A DNA stretch of 64,000 nt. It comes from Euclidia mi. Its lineage: Eukaryota; Arthropoda; Insecta; Lepidoptera; Erebidae. This document shows positions 1 to 10,673 of this stretch, in pieces; the stretch's first letter is position 1, and every line of letters starts with the position of its first letter. Under the pieces are notes generated by a model. The model did no database searches and had not been told where the DNA came from. It worked only from the letters and a program-made list of their open reading frames with translations. Position numbers and translations under genes: made by a program. The stretch spans positions 103,581,279 through 103,645,278 of the forward strand of contig OX123182.2 of assembly GCA_944739405.2 (NCBI GenBank). The letters run 5' to 3'.

Positions 1-1245
1 GTGACGATACAAAAGAGGTCCATTCCTCAACAAGAGTACCGTGGAGAGGTTCGTCCCAGGTCAATCCTGCTGTCCAAAGCTTCTGCAAGAAGCATTTTGC
101 CCAAAATATAACAGGACAAATCCAACCGTTTGGATCAAAGGTTCTGGCGACAGTAGACAACACGAGACGTTTAGTCCAAGAACAAGGCAATTTCAAGTCT
201 ACGTTATACGTAAAGATGTCTTGGACTGGTCTGTACTGAACGTCGAGAGCAGCCATCATGGCGGGGTTGTCAACAATCTCAAATAGATGTGGATCTTGCT
301 GATGATCCTCGGGTAAGCCCTCCAAAAGCGCTGGTGAGTTGGAAATCCATTTGCGCAACTCATAACCAGCGGAGGCCAAAATACCTATCAATTCGTCCCG
401 CAGGAGGATCGCCTCGTCCGCTGTAGAGACGCCAGAACAAATGCCATCCATGTAAATATCGTCCTTCAAGATGGCGGAGGCTCGTGGGAAACGTAAGCCT
501 TCGCGGTCTGCGAGCTCCCAAAGAGAACGTATTGCCAAGTAGGGGCTCGACCTTAACCCGTACGTACGTATTGAGCTCGTAGACGACCATGGGATCGCGA
601 AGATTCTCTCTCCAAAGGATCAGCTGGAAATGACGGTCATCAGGGTGGATAATCGTCTGCCTGAACATCATTTTATATCGGCCACAAAGACAACCTGATG
701 TCGTCGGAAGCTGGTAATGACGTTACAAAGGTCCTTGACCAACTTGGGACCAGAATGCAAGCATTGGTTCAAGGATACGCCTGTTGAAGTCTGCGCAGAA
801 CCATCAAACACCGTGCGCAGCTTGCCAGTTGATGGCTTCAATACCGCATGATGCGGGAGAAAGTAATAAATGAATTCTTATCTTATTTATATTAATACTC
901 CACCGAACGCTTATCCAAATTTGACACAGACATGTGTCCCAATTGTTCATATTCTCTCATGAACTCAATATACTTCTGAAGCCTGAGCTCCGGATCACGA
1001 CCCATGCGGCGCTCCATAGCCAACAATCTCTTTTCGGCTAAAGGTCGTGACTCACCAAGCGGAGGCCGTACAGATAGGAAGGATAGCTTTGTAATGATCC
1101 GACCAGAACGGAGTCGACCAGTATTGTTCTGGAAGAACAGCTCGCACTCTTCATGTTCTAGATTCATACGAGCAGCTTGAGGGGGGTCCTCTACTTCCCA
1201 AAACCTCTGAACCGCATCAGAGAGAGCGGAGCCAACCGCCAACAA
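1..1245 (-). pseudogene. BEL/Pao pol fragment (pre-RT, RT, RNase H linker)
   Basis: Minus-strand translation gives the pre-RT block (FWEVEDPP..., EECELFFQNNTGRLRSGR) at about 1245-900. The RT entry (PHHAVLKPSTGKLRTVFDGS, then FVADIKMMFRQTIIHPDDR) lies at about 850-620. The post-RT linker (LVLSTVARTFDPNGWICPV, then GLTWDEPL) reaches position 1. These are conserved landmarks of Pao-family polyproteins. The segment that should carry the YVDD catalytic box (about 360-550) is frameshifted. RNase H and integrase would lie outside the window. Non-functional. Confidence 0.85.
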
Positions 1246-1273
1246 ATTATCAAGTTCAGGTCGAGGGGGCTCC

Positions 1274-1790
1274 CTAGATACAGGTCAAAGCAAATCCAAA
1301 TATAGTCGGGATAGCAGTCAAACCATTTGGCACCAAGACCCGTTTCTTACCAATAAAAATTCCACCGAGGACATCAGAGCCAATCAACAAATCGATTTGT
1401 CCCGGTGTGTCAAATTTGGATTCTGCCAGATCCAATCCCGATGTCAAATTCATCACAGCAGCAGATAGCCGCTTCTGTGGATTCATACCCAAAATATTCT
1501 TCAACACAATAGCCGAGGTTTTAATCCTCGGGTGTGAAGATTCAACAGGGCCCAACAAAACCTTACCTTGCCCTTCAACATTAGAGGCTACGTCACCTAT
1601 TCCTCAAATACAATTTGGAAAAGAACCGATATTTAATTTAACCTGCCCTACCAAATAAGTGGAAACAATGCAACCTTATGGACCTGTGTCTAATATAGCA
1701 CGGACAACAACAGTGGTCCCCGTGGGTCCCCAGAGCCTAACAGCAACCGTTGGTAGGATAACAGTCTCAATGGGGGAGGTTGGCGTTATA
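1274..1790 (-). pseudogene. BEL/Pao retropepsin-like protease fragment
   Basis: On the minus strand around 1700-1680 there is a protease active-site motif, VVVRAILDTGP, followed at once by a stop. Downstream, after a frame change, comes the BEL/Pao protease body (LAESKFDTPGQIDLLIGSDV). This is the DUF1758-type aspartic peptidase that sits between gag and RT in Pao elements, where it processes the polyprotein. The stop and frame change mean this copy cannot make it. Confidence 0.7.
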
Positions 1791-1831
1791 GGGCAGGCGT
1801 CAATGACCTATTGTTGCCTGGGCGGCGACCG

Positions 1832-2637
1832 TTAGCCAGGACTAGGTAAATCAAAACGAGGGTGCGGCTTGAAGTCCTGAAAGGCGCAGTGACTCGATCC
1901 GCGCGCCATCTGTGGGAGGTCATAATGACGCACCCACCCAAAACGAGGTGGGCGCGACTCAAGGCGGGGACGCTCCGCCAAAGGAGGGGAATACCTGGGG
2001 CAGCAGTCATGGTGCTGGTGACGCTGAACAGTCGCACATTCAGGTGCGCGAGAGAGAGGAGGCGTGCGCATGCTACGGTTCTTCAAACGGGGTGAGTGGC
2101 GATCAAGTGAGCGAGGCGAATCTCGGCATCGCGCCGGTGAGCCTCGGCTGCCACCTTCAAAACACCCGCCCGTGCGCGGCGTCGGCTGGTTGGACAAGCG
2201 GCCTACGTCTCTGGCATTCATGCAGAGAATATCCAAATGCTGTCCTCCACAGTGAGGACAGGGGCGAGAGTTTGGACGGTCTCGCTGGTAGTGGGACCCC
2301 AAACAAGAGAAGCAAAGGCGGCGGGCATTCACGATGCGCCTACGAGAGGCGACATGAAGGTCCAAGAATGCTCAACAACTGGCCGTTCTGTGCCCCGTGA
2401 CCTTGCAGTAAGAGCACTCCGCTGGGCTTTGCGTGACTGCAAAGCGAGGAGGGCGCCGATTAACATTGGCTCGGGTGTGAACGCGAGCCTGCTCCTTAAC
2501 CTTGGGCGGCTGCGACTTAGCCGGCGTGTTACCACCCGAGTTGTCCAAAATCCGGCACTCATCCAGGAACTTCTCCAAGTTTGCAAAAGGGCGCAGATGC
2601 GTCGCACTATCCCCACCAAAGCGCAGTTCAAATCGCG
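1832..2637 (-). pseudogene. BEL/Pao gag C-terminal fragment with zinc knuckles
   Basis: The minus strand encodes the end of a gag protein: a linker (EKFLDECRILDNSGG), then CSYCKVTGHRTASC, which is a CX2CX4HX4C zinc knuckle for nucleic-acid binding. After a frame break comes a second cysteine/histidine cluster (LCFSCLGSHYQRD..., CPHCGGQHLDILC). This is the usual layout of Pao-type gag. At least one frameshift near 2370 separates the two pieces, and the N-terminal capsid part is not recognisable beyond 2650. Confidence 0.75.
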
Positions 2638-2650
2638 ACCTCAGGTATAG

Positions 2651-3006
2651 ATAGAGAGAGATCTATTATATGAGATATGTATATAATCTATTTAACTTAT
2701 CATAAACAATATTTCTATTTAGAACACAAAGCATATATTATGTAGTATATTCATATAGTATTAATTAATCTACTACTAGAACAATCATGTTGTGGTTATT
2801 GTTTACAGACCGCAAGCTGTAAATTATGTTGTCACAAAAGAATATTCTGTTCCTATGATAACGACAGAGAAAACATTTTATACAACCTCAAGCACGAAAT
2901 CGAGTGTTGTGGGTTTGATTCCCATACGGTATAGAATTTTGTGTAATCCGAATATTCTGCTGCAGCTGCCTGTTTTGATTAATTGCTAAAGAGATATATA
3001 TCATCT
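2651..3006. other. AT-rich intergenic stretch
   Basis: Nothing recognisable; simple AT-rich sequence between the BEL/Pao relic and a dispersed repeat. Confidence 0.5.
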
Positions 3007-3008
3007 CT

Positions 3009-3232
3009 ACTGCTTACTGACTGACGACAGACAACGCACAGCAGAAACTATTGGGCTCAAATCTGAAATTTGGCATGTATGTTCCTTGGAGACCGTAGGG
3101 GTGCAGTAAGAAGGGATTTCCCTGATTTCCAATGAGATCAGGCAGAAAACGACATATGAAAATATAATGTGCGAGCGTAGCTGCAGACATTCTCTGGCTC
3201 GTCTGTAAGAATATCCTGAAACTATCCACACA
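3009..3232 (+). repeat. Dispersed repeat, 'ACTGACTGAC' family copy
   Basis: Starts with TGCTTACTGACTGACGACAG and continues through AACGCACAGCAGAAACTATT, AATTTGGCATGTATGTTCC and GGTGCAGTAAGAAGGGATTT to GCGAGCGTAGCTGCAGACAT. The same ordered blocks recur at 28790-29335, 51615-51835 and 59330-59735. No coding potential. The element type is not known to me; no terminal repeats were found. Confidence 0.7.
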
Positions 3233-3654
3233 CGGCCATTAGATCAGAAATAATAATAATTACAGGCCATCTAATGATTCAACGTCACATAAACGTAGAC
3301 TACGACTTACACTGCAGACTGCACGAACCCAAAACGATTAAAAAACATAACTCGCTTACCAGTTACCCTACACTGCACAATTTACTTCGGTCATTTACAG
3401 TCGTACTCAATATTACATGAGTACGACTGTATTTTGTTCTTATCCTCGTTCCATCCAGTGTATCCTCGTATCCAGTGACACTATTACAAATACAGGATAA
3501 AAAAGTACTCGCCACGGGAAGCCCGCCATGTGATTTAGATAATAATAATATAATATTCTACCACATACACACATCACCATCTAGTCCCAAACTAAGCAGA
3601 GCTTGTACTATGGGTACTAGATAATGGATAAACATTTTTGTTTTTTTGTAAATA

Positions 3655-3760
3655 CATACATATTATACATAGCAACACCCAGACCAAGACAAACATCCTT
3701 GTTCTTGCACACAAATGTTTGACTGCAGCGGGAATCGAACCCGCGACCTTCTTTTTTACA
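3655..3760 (-). repeat. tRNA-headed SINE fragment (minus strand)
   Basis: The plus strand carries ACACCCAGACCAAGACAAAC followed by GCAGCGGGAATCGAACCCGC. Read on the minus strand the latter is a pol III B box (GGGTTCGATTCCCGC). The A-box side is not recognisable, so this is a partial SINE and not a tRNA gene. Confidence 0.6.
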
Positions 3761-3794
3761 TTATTTTTATATACTTAAACAAGAATGCGGATAA

Positions 3795-3890
3795 GAAGGA
3801 TGGCAAGGCTCAAGATCGGTTCATGTGTGGAGCATTAGATGAGGCCTATGTCTAGCATTGGATGTCTTTCGGCTGATGTGATGATAATGA
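3795..3890 (+). repeat. RTE-type LINE 3' end fragment
   Basis: Contains GATGAGGCCTATGTCTAGCA and ends GGCTGATGTGATGATAATGA. This is the GAGGCCTATGTCCAGCAGTGG...GATGATG signature of RTE LINE tails and of SINEs that borrow them. About 95 bp, 5'-truncated. Confidence 0.55.
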
Positions 3891-4510
3891 AACAAGAATT
3901 GCTCGTTTAATTGTATAAGATAGATATATAGATCGACTTTCATTTTTGGACACCATATCACCTGCCCTTATTTTAATGCAATCTAATACCTTCATATTAA
4001 ATTTAATAAGCTCATTTATAATATGAAAAGGCTACTGATAAAATTCCATTGCTGGTATTATCCTGTAGTCTGTAAAAGCTCTAAAATATACTTCTACGTT
4101 ACAACGTTAAATGTTTAGTCCCTTTGATAAGTTGCAACCAACTTTAAGTAAGTTCAAGATAGCTCTGTTAACACGGTAAAGCGCTCAAGATCTCTTGAAA
4201 TTAAAGTATAAATAACAAATTAGGACACTTTAACTTGTTGTTGAATTGAAATGATATTCTATTTAGATGTTGTACATTTTATAAGAGGTAGTTATTATAT
4301 TTCTATAGGAATTTAGATTAAATTTTACGTAGACATAGATTATTCTTATTATTCGTATTTATTTTTTTATTGCTCTCTTGGTTTTTTGTTGCTTGTTCTA
4401 TTGTTATCGGTAATAGGAAAAATAGGCGAAAATGTCTTTACTAATGACTATTTACGAGATACAGCACAATAGCAAACAGTCGATGTCGATGATTTGTCAT
4501 AGTAAACCGG
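3891..4510. other. AT-rich intergenic stretch
   Basis: No ORF, repeat or RNA feature recognised. Confidence 0.5.
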
Positions 4511-4719
4511 TGGCACCTCATCATCCTCCTAGCAATAATGCTAGGAGGATGATGAGGTGCCAGCATAGGTAGTAAGTGGAATTCGGGTGCAACTAGGATA
4601 ACCCAGTTGCACACAAATTCCACTTACTAGCTTACTAGTCTATCCAGATTTAGGTAAATCTGGATAGACTAGTAAGCTAGTAAGTGAAACGCTAATAATC
4701 AGGTGATTATTAGCGTTTC
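4511..4719. repeat. Chain of four adjacent short-loop inverted repeats
   Basis: Four hairpins follow one another. Arms 4511-4534/4539-4562 are 24 bp, perfect, with a 4-nt loop. Arms 4571-4594/4605-4628 are 24 bp with 2 mismatches. Arms 4621-4652/4655-4686 are 32 bp, perfect, with a 2-nt loop. Arms 4686-4701/4704-4719 are 16 bp, perfect, with a 2-nt loop. The second and third share 8 bp, and the third and fourth share one base. The chain abuts the 3' end of a minus-strand SINE. Not coding. Confidence 0.9.
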
Positions 4720-4972
4720 CACAGAGCAACTGCCGTCTTAGCTCTGCAACCCAGTGGTAAAGCTATTCAGAGGTACTGACTCTCCATAACGACTCGCAAT
4801 GATCTTAATGACTGATGGCTTATCGTGCTCTGCGAGGCATGGGTCAAGCGATAATTATCAATTTAATAGGCACATAACTTCAAAAATGCAATGGTGCGTG
4901 CCGTGGATTCGAACCCCATATCCTCAGCAAGGCAGTTTTTTGGGATCTCCATTGAGCTATTGCTGGCATACA
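4720..4972 (-). mobile_element. tRNA-headed SINE, family A (minus strand)
   Basis: Read on the minus strand, the A-box-like block at 4949-4965 (CAGCAATAGCTCAATGG) is followed by a B box at 4905-4917 (GGGGTTCGAATCC) and CACGGCACGCACC. The body then contains the CTCGCAGAGCACGATAAG-type block. The same head occurs at 30741, 55612 (minus) and 63829. About 250 bp; no poly(A) visible. Confidence 0.8.
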
Positions 4973-5118
4973 TACAAAAATAATACATGTTATTAATATT
5001 AATCACAAATAAAATAACTTACTCTGAAAAGGTTGATAAACCAGTCGCAAATTTCCAAAAATTATTTCTTAATTAGGAATCGATGCAACAAGAACCTTAT
5101 GGCGCTGATACACCTGAG

Positions 5119-5217
5119 CTTTCACTTGTAACAGAACAGCGAGCATTCGCCGCTTTTTGTTTTGTCGAACCAAACAACGAACAAAGCCGAAGATTGCTAC
5201 GAACATTTTCATCCTTA
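5119..5217 (+). repeat. Dispersed repeat also present at 29565-29680
   Basis: Shares ordered blocks with 29565-29680: CTTTCACTTGTAACA, AGCATT-GCCGCT and CGAACATTTTCAT, with matching spacing. It lies inside an open frame at 5083-5400 that I do not believe is a gene. Element type unknown. Confidence 0.5.
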
Positions 5218-5332
5218 AAATATAGAAACCGCAGTATAACAGCAGTTTTACAATATATTTACTTCAGTTTGACTTATAAATTCTTTCTAGAATACATAGA
5301 TTTTTACGTATGCTATATGACGATATTAATAA

Positions 5333-5530
5333 CTAGATGTGCCCGTGGTTACAACCGCATTTTTAGGGCTATTGCTCCGCTCTCGAGGTTCATAGCATGA
5401 TGTTATATAGCCAATAGCCTTTCTCGATAAATGGGCTCCCTAGCACGGAAACTATTTTTCAAATCGGTCCAACAGTTCGTAAGATTAGTGCGTTCAACCA
5501 AACAAACTCTTCAGCTTTGTAATATTAGTA
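5333..5530 (+). repeat. 'CTAG...ATTAGTA' short interspersed element
   Basis: Begins CTAGATGTGCCCGTGG and ends CTCTTCAGCTTTGTAATATTAGTA, with internal ATAGCCAATAGCCTTTCTCG. The same ends flank the two larger elements at 15426-17486 and 17487-19700, so this is a short member of that family, possibly Helitron-like. Confidence 0.6.
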
Positions 5531-5545
5531 TAGATTACTTTAGTT

Positions 5546-6036
5546 ATTACAGATTAAATTACATAGGTTTATTATCCGGTTTCTCAAGCTATTTATGATT
5601 CAAAATGCCTATTTTAATCAAGTATTCTCAGAACTTATTTGCGGCTGTGTTCATTTACTCAAAGTGGGTTCATTTCTTTATAATATCTAAAATTATCACC
5701 GAGAATAGTGGCCTAAATGATTTCAGAAAGCAAACTGTGCAGACTTAAGATTTCAATAAAATTGCCTATCATGCATTTAATCTACTGGAGGGGGTTTCCG
5801 AAAGGATGATGTCACAACTTTAACTCACCGAGTTTTCAGATCTCAATTTATCAAGTCGAACAAAAACGTAGGGCCAAATTTATTTTCATGGGTATGAGTA
5901 TGGCCATGTATTTTGTCGAGGTGTGACAAATAAATTTCTAGCTTCCGAATGCAATCAATTTATCAAAAAGAAATTCTTTTTTTATGTTACAGGCTGGCGT
6001 TAAATCTTTCTGGGCCTGTAATACGCCATTGCCTTT
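5546..6036. other. AT-rich intergenic flank
   Basis: No gene or repeat recognised. Its last five bases, CCTTT (6032-6036), are the left target-site duplication of the BEL/Pao element. Confidence 0.6.
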
Positions 6037-6281
6037 TGTGCGGGATTCACTGGACTTCGAGAAATAAAACGATCTTGGAAACTTTGGATGACATGTAATC
6101 TTTGCAGCTTACAAAAGCAGAGTGAAGGATTATCCAAATCGTATACAGCAGGTACATTTTATAAAAAAGAGGCTTTACAAATCTATAGCTATGTTATGCT
6201 TAACTTAATCAAATGCTACCGCGTAGCAAACTATAACGTACGATTGACGCTGCTGTGAAATAATGCGTAGGCGCTTTAACA
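6037..6281 (-). repeat. 3' LTR of the BEL/Pao element (245 bp)
   Basis: Uninterrupted LTR, TG...CA ends, matching 22495-23396 after removal of two insertions there. On the minus strand it holds a TATA box (TATAAAA, complement of 6157-6163) in the middle, which would be the promoter of the matching 5' LTR. The left flank 6032-6036 is CCTTT. Confidence 0.93.
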
Positions 6282-6310
6282 TGCCCCCGGGCTTTGGAAG
6301 CTCCAAGCTT

Positions 6311-8995
6311 TCAAACCAAATCCGTGGTTACTGGCAGCAGACATATTCTATTAAAGGCCCTCCGTATGATGCCAGTTGAAGTGCGAATGTCAGCGACACG
6401 AACGATTCCATCTGACCCTGGGTGCACAGCTACAATTCTCCCCAATTTCCATTTGAGAGGTGGCAGGTGGTCCTCCTTGATGACCACTAAGGCATTCAGC
6501 TTCAACCCATCTTGGGATGTGTGCCACTTAGTTCGTTGTTGCAACTCAGCAACAAACTCCTTACTCCAACGTGCCCAAAAATGTTGACGGAGTTGCTCAA
6601 TCCGTTGAAAACGTGATACATGAGTTGTGGAGCAGTCCTGGTAACTTGGTTGTGAAAGGGCAGTAAGAGGTCGTCCAACCAAAAAGTGTCCCGGCGTTAG
6701 CGGAGTATAATCGTCGGGGTCCGAAGACAGCGGCGTTAACGGACGTGAATTCAAAACCGCCTCAATTTGGATCAGTACGGTATTCAATTCCTCAAATGTA
6801 AGGTTACAATGTCGCAACACTCGTTGAAGATGGAATTTTGTCGACTTCACACCCGCTTCCCATAGTCCGCCGAAATGAGGAGTATACGCGGAAATAAAAT
6901 GAAAATTAACTCCATGATTAGCAATATCCTCGCTTATTGAATTGCTCTGTGATTTTAAAAACTTTGACAGGTCGTTGTACGCACCAACAAATGAGGCACC
7001 GTTGTCCGAATATATGTTGACAGGTTTACCTCTGCGTGAAATAAATCTATAGAGTGCCAGTAAATATTTGTTGCTAGTCAAGTCACCTACCAGCTCTAGA
7101 TGGATAGCTTTGGTGGTGAAGCATATAAAAATCGCGATATAAACTTTTACGAGCCTTCATCCACGACCTTGACCGCTAGCACAAAGTATAGGGACGGCAT
7201 AATCAATGCCTGTGCTGTCGAAAGGGTAGCCACCTGGAACAAGTCGCTGGTGGGGCAGATTCCCTATCAACGGCGTAATAGTTTTGCCCTTCATACGATG
7301 ACAACGTACACACTGATGGTAGCACGCTTTAGCTAAGCGACGACCACCGATAGGCCAATATGATTCTCTAATCGTAGCCAACAATAATTGTGGACCTACA
7401 TGCATTAACCTTTTATGTTCATAATGAAACAATAACTTCGTAAAATCATGAGTGGACTGTAAAATAATGGGATGTTTCTTACTGAACGAAAAGTCCGAAT
7501 TATCGAGACGTCCCCCAACACGCATTATATTATCATGATCTAAATTAACATTGAACTTGACGAGGGAGCTCTTTTTCGGTAGTTTCTGTTTATTGACGAG
7601 TAGCTTATACTCTGGAAACGAGTCCCGTTGACTATTATTAATTATTAAATTTAATGCGCATTGTAACTCATCCTTTGTAAGAAATTTACTATTACAAGGA
7701 TTCTTTCGACAAGCTTTTATAAAACGCAAAACATAGGCTACGGAGCGCACGAGCCTGAGATAATTTGAAAACCTTTTAAAATCTATTAGTTTATCTTTGC
7801 TATTATCATTTTTAACGGCGCTCAGTGAAATGTGTGGTCGTGTTTCAGGCAAAGATTCTAATGCTAAACCTTTAAGTTTCAATTGAGACGGCCAACTGGA
7901 CTGCTCATTGTGTAAGAACTTGGGTCCAGACCACCACAAATCCAACCCTTGCAGAGTTCTGATATCCACGCCACGAGATATCAGATCTGCTGGGTTCAAA
8001 TCGGTTGGTACGTGTTGCCATGTGCAGTTACTCGTCTTATCTAATATCTTAGCTACACGATTACGCACAAACGGTTGTAGTTTTGAGGGCAAGATTTGCA
8101 ACCAACCCAATACGATGGTTGAGTCAGTCCAACAATAAACATGATTTATGCTTATTCGAAAGGCTTGTGAAACTTTTTCATAAATACGCGCACCTACCAA
8201 GGTACCACATAACTCTAACCGAGTTATTGTAGTAGGCTTAATTGGGGCCACGCGACTTTTAGCCATCAGTAACCTGACCATACATTTATTAGTATCGCTG
8301 ATGCTACGAACATATACACACGCACCATAGGCGCGCTCAGACGCATCTGTAAACACATGTAGTTCAAGTGACCTACACGCATTACAAACTACAATGCGTG
8401 GAATACTTAAATCATTTACGAGAGGTAAAGATTTTACAACATTATGCCAAGTATTTCTAAGTTCTGGGTTTAGCGGCTCATCCCATGAAAGCTTGTCTAA
8501 CCACATGCTTTGTAACAATATTTTCATGGTGATGATGAAAGGAGAAAGAAGCCCTAAAGGATCAAAAAGGCGTGCAATCGTTGAAAGTAGATCCCGTTTC
8601 GTATTATTAAGAGAAGGCACCGAGTTTACTATAAAACCTAACTCATCAGTATTTGCGAACCCGATTAAACCAAATACCTTATTTGACACGCTAAGTAGTG
8701 CCCATACTTAGGTCTAATAATGGCTGATTAGACTCAGTTAATAGTAGCGGTTCATTAGATCTCCATTTTCTTAACGTCATACCAGCAGATGCCTGGGCAT
8801 TTGTGACTTGAGTGAGTATAAACTCAACCTCACTCAAAACATCCCCACCGGTCAACAAATCATCGACGTAAAAATCATGTTGGATGATTTCAGCTACCCT
8901 TTCATGCTTACAGTCAAGACCTATTTGTTTGAGACACCGAGTAGCAAGAAATGGCGCGCTTGCCGTGCCATAGGTATTTAATATATATACCGTAT
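6311..8995 (-). pseudogene. BEL/Pao pol, C-terminal half (RT palm, RNase H, integrase)
   Basis: Minus-strand order: RT core from YGTASAPFLATRCL with the catalytic FYVDDLL box (about 8885); then the linker STIARLFDPLGLLSP; then an RNase H block starting HVFTDASERAYGACVYV. The integrase HHCC zinc domain ends HQCVRCHRMKG. The DDE core has D in GIDYA, D in YSDNGASFVGA and E in FGGLWEAGVK. This half would copy RNA to DNA and join it to the genome. A frameshift near 8690 and an in-frame TGA near 7155, just after the first integrase D, break it. Upstream, the frame is cut at about 8995 by the compound insertion inside the RT fingers. Confidence 0.9.
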
Positions 8996-9027
8996 TTAAT
9001 AAATAATAATAATAATAATTATTATTT

Positions 9028-10490
9028 GCCCTCAACAATCTCCAACTGAGTGCATTACTTAAGGTAACTGAAACCTTTAGTAATTCTATCAGGATGGAAT
9101 TTGGTGTGGACAAATGTGCGGTCATGCATGTAAAGAAAGGCGAGATTATGGAATCTGCAGGGATACAACTCTCAGATTCCATACAACTTCGGTCCCTCTC
9201 TTTAACGGAAACTTACAAATACCTGGGTATGTCGCAGTCTTTGAATATCTCTGAGGCTGACATGAAGCAGTCGCTGCGGGCTCGTTTCTTTGGCCGCCTG
9301 AAAAAAGTACTGAATAGTCTTTTATCAGGTGGTAACAAGGTGCGGGCCTGCAACGGATGGGCCATGCCAGTCCTTATGTATTCCTTCGGCATACTCAGGT
9401 GGACTCAGACTGAACTTGACGCCCTGGACAGAAAAGTTCGTTCAATGCTGACTGCATCTCGGATGCATCATCCACGCTCGTCGGTAATGAGGCTATACAT
9501 CCCGCGGAAATGTGGTGGTCGAGGATTTTTATGTCTTAAGACCCTCCATAACCGCGAGCTGTATAACCTCAGAGAATATTTTCTGCAAATGAGTGTGGAT
9601 ATGCATCGAGATGTGGTTGCAGTGGATACTGGACTTACCCCGCTCGCTCTGGCTAAAGAGAACTGGCACAAACCTGCAGTGCTTAGTATCGAGGACCGGA
9701 GAGAAGTATGGAAGGGCAAGGAGCTACATGGACGCTTCTATAAGGCCTTACACGGGGGTCTGATATAGATTTCAAGGCATCCGTTTCCTGGCTACGCTTC
9801 GGTGATCTTTTCGGAGAAACCGAAGGTTTTGTCTGTGCAATTATGGATGAAGTTGTCATGACAAATAACTACCGCAAGTATATCCTGAGGGACGGTACGG
9901 TTGACATATGTCGGGCGTGTCACCAGCCCGGGGAATCTCTCAGGCATATTGTGTCCGGTTGTTCGAGTCTTGCCAATGGTCAGTATTTGCACAGGCATAA
10001 CCAAGTGGCTAGGATTGTCCATCAGCAACTAGCCCTTAAATATAAACTCATTGGTTCTGAGGTACCGTACTACAGAAATGTGTCCGACCCAGTTCTCGAA
10101 AATGGTCGTGCATTGTTGTACTGGGATCGGTCTATCATTACAGACAGGACTATTGTAGCCAATAAGCCTGATATTGTAGTGATAGACCGAGCAGAGCGTC
10201 TCGCAATGATTGTTGATATCACCATACCACATGACGGTAATCTCGTGAAGGCGGAAAATGATAAAAAGATTAAATATTTAGATCTAGCTCACGAGATTGT
10301 CGACATGTGGGATGTAGATTCAGCAATCATTGTTCCGATTGTCGTTTCAGTGAATGGATTGATCGCCAAGAGCCTCGACCAACATCTAAAGAGGCTCGCA
10401 CTGGGCAGCTGGATCAAGGCCTTGATTCAGAAGGCGGTTCTTCTCGGTACGGCACGCATTGTGAGAAAGTTCCTTTCTCTGAGGCCCTAA
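9028..10490 (+). pseudogene. Dong-like RT thumb, CCHC and restriction-like endonuclease
   Basis: From 9028 the frame reads the end of an RT palm/thumb (MEFGVDKCAVMHVKK, then TYKYLGMSQS). A frame change near 9757 leads to the second half. There, CRACHQPGESLRHIVSGC is a CX2CX8HX4C zinc motif, and KPDIVVID...IVDIT is the PD-(D/E)XK-type endonuclease core of R2/R4-group LINEs. In intact elements this nuclease nicks the target. The frame ends at the TAA within the hairpin at 10482-10552. It is inactive because it lacks the RT catalytic box and has a frameshift. Confidence 0.8.
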
Positions 10491-10552
10491 CCACCGGTGG
10501 CTTGGTCCCTGTACGTCGGGTACAGGGACCAAGCCACCGGTGGTTAGGGCCT
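10482..10552. repeat. Perfect 33-bp inverted repeat with 5-nt loop
   Basis: Arms 10482-10514 and 10520-10552 are exact reverse complements; the loop is GTCGG. It covers the last codons and stop of the Dong-like frame, so one arm is probably original sequence and the other a fold-back copy. Confidence 0.95.
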
Positions 10553-10673
10553 GACTGGTGGGTTTCCGTGGTCCCATTTTATATAGTTAAATTTATTGAG
10601 TTACACTAAGGTTTAATTATGTAAAATTAGATTATGTGAATACTGATTAATAAAGAGAATAATAATAATTTTA

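Larger units (their letters stand above)
1..2650 (-). mobile_element. Degenerate BEL/Pao LTR retrotransposon, cut by window edge
   Basis: Read on the minus strand, gag zinc knuckles, an aspartic protease, the pre-RT linker and the start of reverse transcriptase follow each other in the BEL/Pao order, and the RT-RNase H linker runs off the left edge. Several frameshifts and stops break the frame, and AT-rich sequence of about 40 bp (near 865-900) sits inside pol. No LTR is visible; the right boundary near 2650 is where GC-richer coding sequence gives way to AT-rich DNA. It is clearly less AT-rich than the other BEL/Pao element at 6037-23396 and differs in protein sequence, so it is a separate lineage and not a copy of that one. 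Confidence 0.85.
9028..10672 (+). mobile_element. 5'-truncated R4/Dong-type non-LTR retrotransposon in TAA repeats
   Basis: The element lies between (TAA)n tracts at 9003-9027 and about 10660-10672, the known target of the Dong lineage (R4 clade). It keeps the end of RT, the CCHC motif and the restriction-like endonuclease, followed by about 170 bp of 3' region that includes a perfect hairpin. The RT fingers and palm are missing, as expected from incomplete target-primed reverse transcription. Confidence 0.8.

Noticed and set aside
5083..5400. 105-codon open frame
   Set aside because: Overlaps two dispersed repeats and has no motif.
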